A stretch of 64,000 nucleotides of DNA from Turritopsis dohrnii. Its lineage: Eukaryota > Cnidaria > Hydrozoa > Anthoathecata > Oceaniidae. Under the pieces are notes generated by a model. That model was not told where the DNA came from. It ran no database searches and was given only the letters and a program-made list of their open reading frames with translations. Position numbers and translations under genes: made by a program. Location: contig BQMF02000119.1 of NCBI GenBank assembly GCA_027922465.2, positions 1 through 64,000 of the forward strand, in the 5' to 3' direction. Below are positions 43,721 through 54,185 of this stretch, in pieces (position 1 is the first letter of the stretch; each line of letters opens with the position of its first letter).

Positions 43721-45149
43721 AAAGTTTGTTTTGTTTGTATTCTGTATCGTTTTTGACTCTACATCTTTCAAATTTATAAAACTGAATTGAAAAAATTTTG
43801 AGCTTTAGAATTCAAATCTTTTATGAACTTATCGATACTTTTAAAACATTGGAGCATCCGAATACCACAGGATAATGAATTGATCACAGGCCATAGCTGT
43901 CATATTTGAAGTTAACAGTGATGTTAATTCAAATTCTACGAACGGTACACTAATTCTAACTAACTTAATTTAAAATGTTTTGTGTTTTGCCAAAATATTC
44001 ATAAGAAATCCATCGGACATATATGAAAAGTATTACGATCTCCAAATAACAAAAAAGTAAAGTGGCTAGACTTTATATTTAATACTATTCCATCAGGTTT
44101 CGTGATCTGTGGTAAGCAGAACATCGTTCCATAGAAAATTTCAAGACTTCCTTATAGATAACGGTACTGTGACAAACCTGTGGTGGTCGAGTTTGAATCC
44201 CGGATGAAATGGAAAACGTTTACGTTGTGAGTTTCATCTCGGGTTGAAATCATGCTTCCGGGATGAAACGTGTTTTACTTCCTTTTCGTATCACAAATTG
44301 ACAATGAACTTTGTTTGAAGAGAGCTGATGAATGGTAAACCTGTAGAAAGATGGCTTTTGAACAAAGACATTTTGCATTTTTAAGTGCAACTTTATCAAC
44401 AATTTTAACAACTGAATTCCTTGTTATGCAGTTACATTTAGCAGTTTTGATGCATTTGGAAGAACAGCATAGAAAAAGAAGTATACTTTTGAAGGAAGCT
44501 GTTTTTACAAAAACGCAGCGTGGACTACATATCAACGTAAGAATTTATTGTGATTACTTAAGAGGAAGAAAGAGTAGAGTGAGAGTGAAGAGAGAGTAAA
44601 GAATTTGTTCAGGCATGATAAAACATACAATTGTTAAATATATACAAATTGGAGACCACCCCAATTAGATAAACTATTCAAGGAGCTGGCCACCAGATGA
44701 AAAATAGTATTCCATTATCATACATATGGTATGCATCTAGTAGACTTAAAAATTAATAATTGAATATATAATGAATAGAATCAGACGATCAAGATGCGTT
44801 TAGCGCTACAAATCAAGGTGATAAGTAGAGATGATATTAATGACTTACGAGGCTCTTAACATATCCATATGATAAGATAGATAAATCGTGAATTTGGAAA
44901 TCATGTTGCATCGAGTTCCAATCTATAACAGGATTATTTTGGATTGAGAATTGAACAAATGAAAAAGTATTAAAACGATGTTAAACCAGTACACCTGCTT
45001 TCCTTTTGCGGATGTTTAGATTAGATTCAAAGCGGTTGAAAAAGAGGGTAGCACGAATACAACTTGGTAGTTTGATCATGTGACATAGTTGCAAATATGT
45101 GAGGTCTTTCCCAAGAACGTAGGCGCGGAATATATGAAATACTTTGAGA
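43721..45149. other. possible 5' half of the decayed Harbinger element
   Basis: A plus-strand frame at 44351-44599 (with HLEEQHRKRSILLKEAVF and a basic end) could be the N-terminal part of the following HARBI1-like gene, but I cannot confirm it. GC-richer palindromic phrases around TCCCGGATGAAA lie at 44195-44270. Confidence 0.25.
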
Positions 45150-45560
45150 AGAAATGTCGAAATCAGCATTTAGGTTTAATATACGACTTGGTTTTCCACA
45201 AGTAATCAAATGCATTGATTGCATCCACATCCCAATAAAACGACTCATAGAAAATGTCCAAGATTATTTTTCTTGTAAGATGAAATTTTTCGCTTATCCG
45301 TTAAAAGATTTACATTTACTAAAGTCATTTTATTGACGTTGACATAAATGGTCGGTTAGTTTGCACGATGCTAAAGTTTTTGCAAATTCTAAATAAATCT
45401 GCACATAAACTGTTTTACCACTTATTGCTTGGAGAACTGCCTTCGTATTACATAATTTTTGTGAGCGTAAAAAAATCGACATAAATCAAGAGGAATTGGA
45501 ATGAGTTATTACAGAAGAGCGACGCATTTATATCAACTATTGATAAAATTTTTTCGTATA
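45150..45560 (+). pseudogene. PIF/Harbinger transposase (HARBI1-like DDE nuclease) relic
   Basis: The plus strand reads NIRLGFPQVIKCIDCIHIPIK and ENVQDYFSCKMKFFAYP, which is the first catalytic block of HARBI1-type transposases (usually GCIDGTHIPI; here Gly is Cys). After a frameshift come LHDAKVFANSK and KLFYHLLLGELP, then after a further gap AFVLHNFCERKKIDINQEELE. These are the conserved second half and C-terminal LHNFCE tail of the family. Stops (TAA in FANSK-stop and further on), frameshifts and missing sequence between blocks show it is dead. Its 3' end faces the Myb/SANT-like relic, the two-gene arrangement typical of PIF/Harbinger elements. Confidence 0.7.
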
Positions 45561-45589
45561 ACGGATCATTGTTGTCTACACATTTGGCA

Positions 45590-46060
45590 GTTTAACTTAG
45601 TTTACGCTTTTGCCACTTGCAGATTTCCGTCTCTGCTTTGCAGTAGTCTTACATTGATTGCTTTTGCCTTTTCTTTCACTCTTTCGTCACCTGCTCTGAT
45701 TTGTTTGTTCTCCGATGCTATCTTCACTTTGTATTCGTCCAAATAGATTTTGGTGAATTTGTCACCTGGGTCAGTTATAATAACCGAATCAAAATCCGAA
45801 GCAAGTTCTTTGCCATCAATATATTCACTTCACCGTACAGTTTTACCAATTCTGGGTCGAAGTGCTTACCCTGAAACTTGCTCTCTTATTATCCGAAAAA
45901 CATTGCAAAAGTTAATCTACAATTTCGTCGCTCCATTTCCACCGTTCTACCTTTGTCTTTCCTGTGTTATTCGTTGCATTCAATATTTCCCCAGCTTTCT
46001 GCGGACCATCATTTGGTTCGGCATGGTTTTCATTTTAGTCATCTGCTTCAACATGATTTA
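45590..46060 (-). pseudogene. Myb/SANT-like accessory gene of a Harbinger-type element, decayed
   Basis: Leftward from 46055 the frames give NNTGKTKVERWKWSDEIVD, then a TAA, LLQCFSDNK, then after a frameshift FQGKHFDPELVKLYGEVNIL, and after another DFDSVIITDPGDKF and EYKVKIASENKQIRAGDERV followed by KEKAKAIN. The opening tryptophan-rich block and the later 'Q-R-GYERVKEK' style match the Myb/SANT-like DNA-binding proteins that accompany Harbinger transposases and recur in cnidarian genomes. At least two frameshifts and one stop make it a pseudogene. Convergent with the HARBI1-like relic. Confidence 0.6.
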
Positions 46061-46079
46061 CTTCAATAAGTGCATTTGA

Positions 46080-47500
46080 AAATCATATCTGATTTGTTGA
46101 CATTTTGCTAAAATGAATGTGTTAAAATGTGTATAAGTTTCTTGTAAAAGTTCATGAATGTTGCTCAACTATATATATAAAGTGACAATATATACAAATC
46201 TTTTTCCTTGATTCCCTCTTTGCAAAAATATTTTGTCACGCAGAACTTTAGAAAGGAACATGTTGATGCAAATTCTCTTTGAAAACACATTTTTTTGAGC
46301 TTACAGTTTCATTCATCTCTTATACGAATAAGAAATAACAAATAACATAGTTAAAGTAGTGTTATCAAAAAAAGAACAACGTTATCTTACTATGTAACGC
46401 TCTGTGGTTAGTTATCGCCTGCAAAATCGCCTGCAGCGTTACATGCAACCACGACAACGCGAAAAAAACACTGTTTCCACTAAAAAAACCTTTTAACATA
46501 GATGTTTATTGGTCGAGGAAAATGTACTGGCAAAATGTTTCATTAATTATCAAAAATATTTCTTGACGCAGAACTTTAAATTTGAACATGGTGATACAAA
46601 TTCTCCTTGAAAACATATTCTTTGAGTATTCAGTTCCATCTATATCCTAATACGCGCTGTGCATCCAGTTTTTAGTTTAGAGAGTGATTGTTTCGGGTCG
46701 TTTTTAACGGTCAAAATCTTCTTAATCGTGGTCATATAGCGGCAGTTAGACCGCGCAAGACACATTCACGATTAGTATAAGCAGAAGAAACCCTTACAGT
46801 GCATTTGATCGTTTCAAATGTTTTGATTGTTCGCAAGATAAAGAATCGATAGCATTGATGTTCGTTTTCCAGCAAGTTTTCATTTGCTATTTTGAAAACG
46901 TACGAGAGTAAGAAATTTCAAGACAACAAAGTTAGTAACGAAAATATTGCACGAAGATTTATTAATGTTTTTAGGGTAAGTACGCTCTTGAACTTTTTTT
47001 GTTTGTTTTGTTTTTCTTATAATATAAATAGGGTTTTTGCATCATTACTTCTCCCTTAGGGAAGACAAAGAAAAACAATGAAATTTGAAGAAATGAATTT
47101 TAAATCATGACGTTCTGGATTGGTGAAGAACAATATTCTATATTGATATCCAATCTTAGCGTCGAAAAAAGAAAATCACTAGAAGGTATTAATTTGTTTT
47201 GACACGTTTACGACTTACGGGTTTGGCTTTTCAAAATAACAAAATAGCTTCTGTTTATCTTGGATTATAGGTTCCATGAACAGTTACCGCCATTTTAATC
47301 TTTCTGTTGTTTTCACGTGCGCACAATTTATTTCTAGATCGTATCGTGAGAATTTAATATGAGTATTTCTTATGGGTTTCAGATCTTCCGAGTAAAAAGA
47401 TGTTTATGATGTGCAGTGTTGATAATGAACAGGTAAAATACTTTATCTGGAATACCTACAGAATTTTTAATTAAAAGGGTGAGGAGTACTTTTTTCCATT
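46080..47500. other. repeat-rich stretch, no gene
   Basis: It contains the phrase GTCAAAATCTTCTTAATCGT (about 46711), which recurs at about 49032. The two surrounding segments are therefore copies of one repeat (TTAGTTTAGAGAGTG versus TTATTTAAGAGAGTG upstream). Confidence 0.4.
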
Positions 47501-47520
47501 TTGACGTTACGTTTTTAAAT

Positions 47521-48183
47521 GACGGGGAACCATTGCATTGCATCTCGAATCGTACAAAGCGCTTTTCGGAAGATATCTCGAGAACTCATTTTGATGGTCC
47601 GCGCAACATTGGTGAACAGGGCTGTGATGTTTGATCGCCGACATCTCGGTAACGGTTACTGTATTTTTCAGATCATTTGGATGTACTTTCGCAACATCGT
47701 TCCGTGATTAATATTTTTGTAACCATTTTTTGAGACGTCATTTTTAAAATCAAAACACGTAAAATATTTTACACAAGATGCAATTTATTTTAGAGAGTGA
47801 AAATAGCGGATGCACAGCGCTTATGTTTTAATTTTGGTGGGTTTCAGATCTTTCAAGTAAAACGATTTTTTTTTGTTCTGCGCTCCTGTGTTGATTGCAA
47901 ACTTGGAAAAATGTTTTATCTAGGTTGCGTCTGTTTAAGTGGGTCTTTAAAATCAGGGGAACCATCGCATTGCCTCCTAAATTAGACTCGAAGTTATTTG
48001 GAAAGCATCTTTAAAACCTCTAAGAAAATAACTGGTGTTTATGATCCGCGTTATTGACGAAGTGGTGACTACAACACTAATGCACTTTCTGTTTGTCATT
48101 TTGTAAATTAATTTTTCGACACCATTTTTGAGACGTCATTTTCAGAATTAAAATTCGTAAAAATATTTTACACGGGTTACTAG
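47521..48183 (+). repeat. Helitron-like repeat with two tandem modules
   Basis: Two copies of a ~420-bp module. Each opens with GGGGAACCATTGCATTG or GGGGAACCATCGCATTG (near 47523 and 47956), and each ends with TTTTTGAGACGTCATTTT and a GTAAAATATTTTACAC-type end (near 47727-47775 and 48126-48172). The second ends ACACGGGTTACTAG before T, the same terminus as 49478 and, on the minus strand, 59974. A CTAG terminus before T fits a Helitron 3' end, although the hairpin is weak. Confidence 0.4.
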
Positions 48184-48980
48184 TTCATCTCTGAATAGCA
48201 TAACCAAACACACACGAGTGAAAAAGTCAGTGGATATGAAAGCGACAAATAAAGATTAACACTTCAGAAAGTGGGCATGTTAACGGACGATCATTTCCAA
48301 ACTTTGTTTGCAACAGCACCTAATGATGGTTTGATAAGACAGAAAATCTCCAAAATGCTAATTGTACAAACTCCCTGACATACCATGAGAAATACTTGCT
48401 TTTTACATTAGCAAATGGTAATTAAGTCGGTATTCAGAAAGTTTGTTTTATTTTTGGAAAACCGAATTTATTACCATGAGTTCTTAAAAGGTTTGTTTCT
48501 TTTCTTTAACAGATTTATTAATCGTAACTTGATTGAAAGTCACTATGACGAAGAAAGTTATTAATATCTTCCAACAAATTAACAATTTATGAATTTTTGA
48601 ATTCCGCGAAACAAGAACTTATGAATATTTGATACTTAATCACCGTTGTATTAGTTGCAGGAACCCCATCTCGTATTTGCTTGACATAGACATTTTTGTT
48701 GAAATTAAATTGTGAATGCAGAAGGTCATCACGCGTGAGTTTGTTTATACTTCTCTTTTTTAAGATCTCTCGGACAAATTTTGAATCATCGTTCAAGTTT
48801 GGACAAGAATAATGCAGAAACTTTCTAAAGAACGGGAGTTTGATGAATGCGGTATGTGTTGAAGCTGAATGCATTTCTGCTAAAGAAAATTTTACCAGTT
48901 AAGTCGCATTAGTGATTTGTGGTTTACTTAACTTAAGACGTTATGGAAACATTGCGATGTCTACTTATACTAATTCGCAA
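48184..48980. other. no gene recognised
   Basis: AT-rich, no supported frame. A 95-residue minus-strand frame at 48587-48874 has no motif. Confidence 0.35.
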
Positions 48981-48999
48981 TCGTGCATCCCACTTTTAT

Positions 49000-49478
49000 T
49001 TAAGAGAGTGTTGTGTTTTCTTAAAATTTACGGTCAAAATCTTCTTAATCGTGGTCAATTTTTCGTTAGACCTTGATAATTGACGATTAGTATAATAGCA
49101 CGCGTCGTGACGTCAGTTTCATTTTAGCATATCACGGAGGAACCATTGCATTGCATCCCCAATCGAATGCGACGTTTTTGGGGAATTATCTCGGGAACCA
49201 ATAGGGATAGCTGACGTTTTTTAGGGTTGGTGACACGGGTGATGGGGTGACGCAACATTTGGGTCTAAATTTTATTTGGTACAGCGGCTATGACGTCATT
49301 AAAATCTTTGATCGACGATATCTCTGCAACGGTTGGTCGTAGCGAAACGATCCCATACATTTTTTTGATCAGTTTTTCGAGCTCTAAAGCATGGGTACAC
49401 TTTAAGTCACGGGGGAACGTGGTATTTGACACATCGTTTTCGAAATTAAACTTGGTAAAAATTTAACCGGGCTACTAG
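49000..49478 (+). repeat. third copy of the Helitron-like repeat
   Basis: Shares GTCAAAATCTTCTTAATCGT with the copy near 46711, and GAACCATTGCATTGCATC plus 'AATCGAATGCGACG...ATCTCGGGAACCAATAGG' with 47523. It also resembles the Helitron interior near 11745-11790 ('ATCCCAATCGAACGTGAC...GAACTAATAGGAATA'). It ends ACCGGGCTACTAG before T. It lies 84 bases upstream of the start of receptor gene 3. Confidence 0.4.
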
Positions 49479-49562
49479 TCTACTTATATTTTCCATAATT
49501 TTAAAAACTTAAAAACATTTTTAAGATCATCATATGAATTTTTGATTAGATCCACCGGTGGC

Positions 49563-51602
49563 ATGGCTATGAATAAATTTCTTGTTTTCATGTTGGTTGT
49601 TAACCAAGGTAAAATTGAAGTTTGATTAAAGTTTTATGATATCGAAATTGTGAGTCTAATATAACGAAATCAATTTGCCCAAATCTACAGCCTATGGTTC
49701 CTTCGTCCTGTATTTCTTAGTTAGAGGTGCGGTGTGTCGTATTTGTGCAGTTTGTAATTCTGTTTGTCTTCTTCAAGGAGTTTGTGTCAACATTGAACTG
49801 AAGAAAACTAAATCACAATGTAAGGAATGGATTGAATCGCACGTAACGTTTTTGATAAAACCATTTATCAACGACATAGTGATAAACATCGACGTTCGTA
49901 AAGATGGGTTTGCTATTGTTGAAAGTTGCACGAAAAGAATTTCACACACTGACATGCATGTTCGAGCAATCTCGTGCACTGTTGAAGGAAGACCTGTTTA
50001 TTGCTGTGGAGGAACATGGAAAGATTTGGAATACACTGTCACCATACTTTACAAGAGCAACGAACCGCATGATATCAGCATTGATGTAGATACACTGAAT
50101 GGAAACTATTCCAGTAAAACACAACATTTACAAGCGCAAGGTGATATTGCATGTATTGCATCTGTGAAGTATTTAATTGAAAACCTGTATTACATTTCTT
50201 AAGTGAACCACTTTCATTGCAGCAATGTACAACACATTGTTTTCTCATTGTTGCTACTATGCTTCCAAGTCCCCTCACGTAAAACGAAATATACAGAAAT
50301 ATACAGAGATATAATGGTATGCTCATTAAGTTGCAGACTCTTAATGCAATTTTGGCGAGAAAATAATAAGGTTGTATGGTGCTTGATTTCGGAAGCTTTT
50401 AATTTTTAATGGAGTATATGAAATTGAAAATGAATTGATGTTTGGCCTATAAAGCAAATGGGCAATGAAAAGTAATTGTTATATCCAATTTCAGCTGTAG
50501 AGTATGTTTAACATCTTAAAAGCTTTAGATTCATGTCTGGTACATTTTGGTTACGATGGAAAAATTTAGTTATTTAATTTACTCGCAGAAAAGCTCTGAT
50601 CTTAGCGGTGATATAGTCTGTAGTTAGAAGGTATTGAACCCTGATCCAATGATTATTTTCTTTTCAATGCTTCATTTCATTTTCTTCTTTTAGATTCTTG
50701 TCCGATGTCTGGCGTCCAAGCGACCTCATCAGGTGAATAAATATGATTGTTTTAATGAATCTGTGGGTTTGTTTTCTTAAACGAGACGGCTTTCCTAGTT
50801 TGTGTTATATAATAAGTACTTAACTGCATTGGATAATAAGATTATGATGAGAAAGTTGAAAATTTGTTCTAAGGAAAACAAATCCCTAGCATAGCTTAAG
50901 GAACAGACTTTAATTGGAATAAGTTGGGTAATTGCGTAAATTGAGTAATAAAAATTGAATTTACTTTTTCACTTTTTATTTATTACAATCTGTGTTAAAC
51001 TAGTGGAATATTATAAGCGCTTGATCCATCATGCCGACGTTTTTGTGGCAACGCTTTGCTGTAGTGATTCATACTAATCAGATACGTGTGCTGCATCCAC
51101 TATTCGACAGGTTGAAATGAAATTGAAAAAGAATTATACTATATTACGGTTATCAATAATTATATAATTTCTGTCTATCCATTTTACAGACTTACGTGAA
51201 GACTGGTTCCCTTGGTTCATATCATCATTGGTATTAAATGTGATTTTTGGATTAGTGGTTTGTTGCAGGTTGGTTCGTCGTAAAACACGGTAAGTACTTA
51301 TCAACGCATCTCAAACGAACAATGTGTAATTCATTAAATATACTCAAAACAATTCAAACGCCATTTGTTATGTTACAGAAACCTTCATAAGCCTTTTCAC
51401 ATATTATATTTGAAATGACCTTCGGTAAATCCTTCATAATTGAAACGAGTAAAAAAGCGTTAGATATCTGATGGTGTGGTCAACGTAGTTTCCTTAAAAA
51501 TGTTTACTTTTCAGGCCTGGCTTGAAAAACAAGATCAGCGATACAAACGGACATAAACTAACAAGCTCTCTTAGAAGAAACAGTGCCGATGATTTAGTAT
51601 GA
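49563..51602 (+). CDS. receptor gene 3: type I membrane protein, one ectodomain and a short cytoplasmic tail (211 aa, 5 exons)
   Basis: Exons 49563-49608, 49778-50140, 50694-50732, 51190-51289 and 51515-51602. They sum to 636 bases, exactly in frame, with GT-AG borders and phases 1,1,1,2. Exon 1: signal peptide (MAMNKFLVFMLVVNQ). Exon 2: 121-residue ectodomain with six cysteines (GVC, SQC, ESC, ISC, CC) and the strings IESHVTFLIKP, KDLEYTVTILY and NEPHDISIDVD. Exon 3: 13-residue stalk (DSCPMSGVQATSS). Exon 4: transmembrane helix (WFISSLVLNVIFGLVVCC) with the stop-transfer RLVRRK. Exon 5: basic Ser/Thr-rich tail ending SLRRNSADDLV. There is no tyrosine in the tail, so no ITAM or ITIM; RRNS is a basophilic-kinase-like site and the C-terminal DLV fits a class III PDZ ligand. 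The ectodomain is clearly homologous to the three in gene 2. Exon 2 was chosen by the TTCAAG|GAGTTTGTG acceptor shared with gene 2. Confidence 0.8.
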
Positions 51603-52144
51603 AGAATTTAAGAAAAAGTATTTTTTAGAGGAGAGTTAAGTTATTAATATAAAAAACGTGCAATTACTAATTTGAGACTGAAAAGAAAATTCGCGACAGT
51701 ATACTCTTCCACAAAGTTTGGCGATGTCCAATACCCACGAGTATTTTAATAACTTTAGTCCACCTTTTTTCCTTCTTCTCACACTTTTGCCCTTCTCCGA
51801 GTTATGAATAATTTTGTGTGATATTTGTAAACAAATTCGGACGAAACATGGAACGTTGGCCACTTCTCATAAACATTTTCATAAAGCACAAAATGGAGGC
51901 TCCTCATTTCGAAATTGGCATTTGTTAGTTAGGAAAAAGTTAGGACCAAATTTCCAAAGTTCTTCAATTTTTAAAAAACATGCACATAGCACAATTGAAT
52001 GGTGCTGATTTCAAAATTGACTAAAATTGGGAACATTCTTCAATTTTTATGAGAGTTTCACCTATTTAAAATCCCATTGTAATATGAGAATATGTCATTG
52101 TAGATATGTAATTGTGACATTATGAAGTAAAGATACATGACAAA
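51603..52144. other. 3' flank of receptor gene 3
   Basis: AT-rich; probably the 3' untranslated region followed by non-coding DNA. No further exon seen. Confidence 0.35.
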
Positions 52145-52382
52145 ATAGACGTTTCCCGAATTTCTGTTTAAACAATACAGTGTGGCCGAGTTGTCGTGTC
52201 TAACCTCACTTTTAATATTTAAACTGCTTCTAACTATCGGAATGGGAATTGGAAATAATAGAGACTAATATTAAGTTGTAAAGTAATGAAATCAGTGGAA
52301 CAATGAATTGCATGAAAACGAGTTTAGTTATGAAACTCAGTCACAGTTTAGAGTTTAAACAGAAATTCGGGAAAGGTCTATT
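52145..52382. mobile_element. foldback MITE (238 bp)
   Basis: The inverted ends AATAGAC.TTTCCCGAATTT and the inverse AAATTCGGGAAA.GTCTATT continue inward to CTGTTTAAAC / GTTTAAACAG, about 29 paired bases with one mismatch. No ORF. Target duplication unclear. Confidence 0.6.
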
Positions 52383-54185
52383 CGTCATTCGATTTTGACT
52401 AGTGAATCTTTCAATTTAACATAACATTGACATCTTTTTGGAATCTTTTTCTGTTGCTTCAATTCATAGATCGATATTTGCATTTGCCAATTTGGCGTTT
52501 CATTGCTTCAAATTATTCGTTTATTATTTCAATCAGTTAATTTGTAAGCGCATTCTACCAGTTCAAAGTTTTCAAATGTATGTTGTAAACAGGCAATTGC
52601 AGAATCTATACCGAAATTGTGAATCCAGCACATATCTGATAATTCGGGTCAGTATTTTCCCCGTTCTTTTTCGCGCTTTTTAGCTAAAGACAAGATGGCG
52701 TTTAAATATACAAAGACAAACTCCTGGAGAGCTATTTACCGAGTACATTGAAAAAAGGCATTGATAAAATATGTAATTTTTTTAAAGGTGCTGGGAACAA
52801 CAAAGCAATAATAGAGTATCAAGCATATCGTTTAGAATAAATGAATGTGTGTGTAAATCAGGGCACCGCCTTGTACAACATTGATACTTCTATTTTAGAT
52901 TGTTTAATTAGTGCCCAGAACTTATAACATAAAACATTACATACTGACCCAATGATTTCAAAGCCTCAGGAAGACCACCCAGGGACAGATGACTTTTTTG
53001 AAGACTTCTTGAATGCTTATCATCCCAGCCTTAATAATGTTTTCAGCGACCTTACTGAGTGTTACTACTTCACTTAGCCCATTTGTGCAAATGTTAATTT
53101 ACATTTTACATAACAAGTATCATGCTGTTAGTTCTATACACCAGAGTACCACAAATATTACGAATTAAACCTTTCATTTTTGGAAACGCTCCTTTAGGCA
53201 TAATTGCAATTTCGCTGAAATTCGTCATTCCATGACCCTTTCCAATTTTTCGATATCACTTAAATAAATAGGCAGATAAAAATGTTGTAATTGGTTATCT
53301 TGGCACTGAACTAGGACATGAGTTTTTTTATTTTATTGCATGTGTATATCGTATAGCTACCGTAAAAACTGCGAGACATCGTAATTGTGAGATGTACATC
53401 AAATCACAGAATGCTGATACAAGCACCTTTTGCATCACACAAAAATAAGATATGGTCCAAATCTTCGATGTTTTTTTGAAGAATTTCAATTGTTTTTTCG
53501 ATACACTTCCTGTTGCGCATTTTTTGTTTTTCATACAACTGTTTGTATTTTCGCAAGTTATAATACTTTGTTCCGCTCATTTTGCATATTTCTGCCTGTC
53601 AATGCCTCACTTATTTTGCCGTTTAAAGGCCAGTTTACACACTCTGTTTTAGAATCACAAGTGCGAAATAGTTTTGTCATGGTTGTTTCGATTATGTATG
53701 GCCTTACGTTTTTGAATAAAATCAATGATTCAGTTGCTTAAGCATTTTTCATTGATGTTTTGGCTATTTCCGCAAGTTGTAGAACAATGATTTTTGGTTA
53801 CACGTTATCAAGATAACTCTTGAAAATTTGTAACTTCAGAAAAACTGATGTACCTTGAGTACAAAATTCTCTATTTTCATTTCGATTATGGGAGCTAAAA
53901 ACGTAGTTTCATCAAAGATGATAGAAAGAAAATAATTTTCAAAACAATCTGACCAGTTGGCTTGGACTGACTTAAGTACTTTGATAAGAAAATTTATATC
54001 ATATTCTTATTGTATATGTAAAGTCTTACGTGGTGTTTACATGATAAGCTCAAGAAGATAGGTAATATAATATAGTCATGCTATCTTTAAAAACACTTCT
54101 GCTTACCTAATATTTTTGCTTGTTGCACATGAACTATTGGCTGCTATCCATACAATAACACATGCCAGATATCATTTTGTCATTA
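52383..54185. other. no gene recognised
   Basis: About 1.8 kb of AT-rich DNA. Frames at 53328-53741 on both strands are open for 60-100 residues, but neither shows motifs. Confidence 0.35.
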
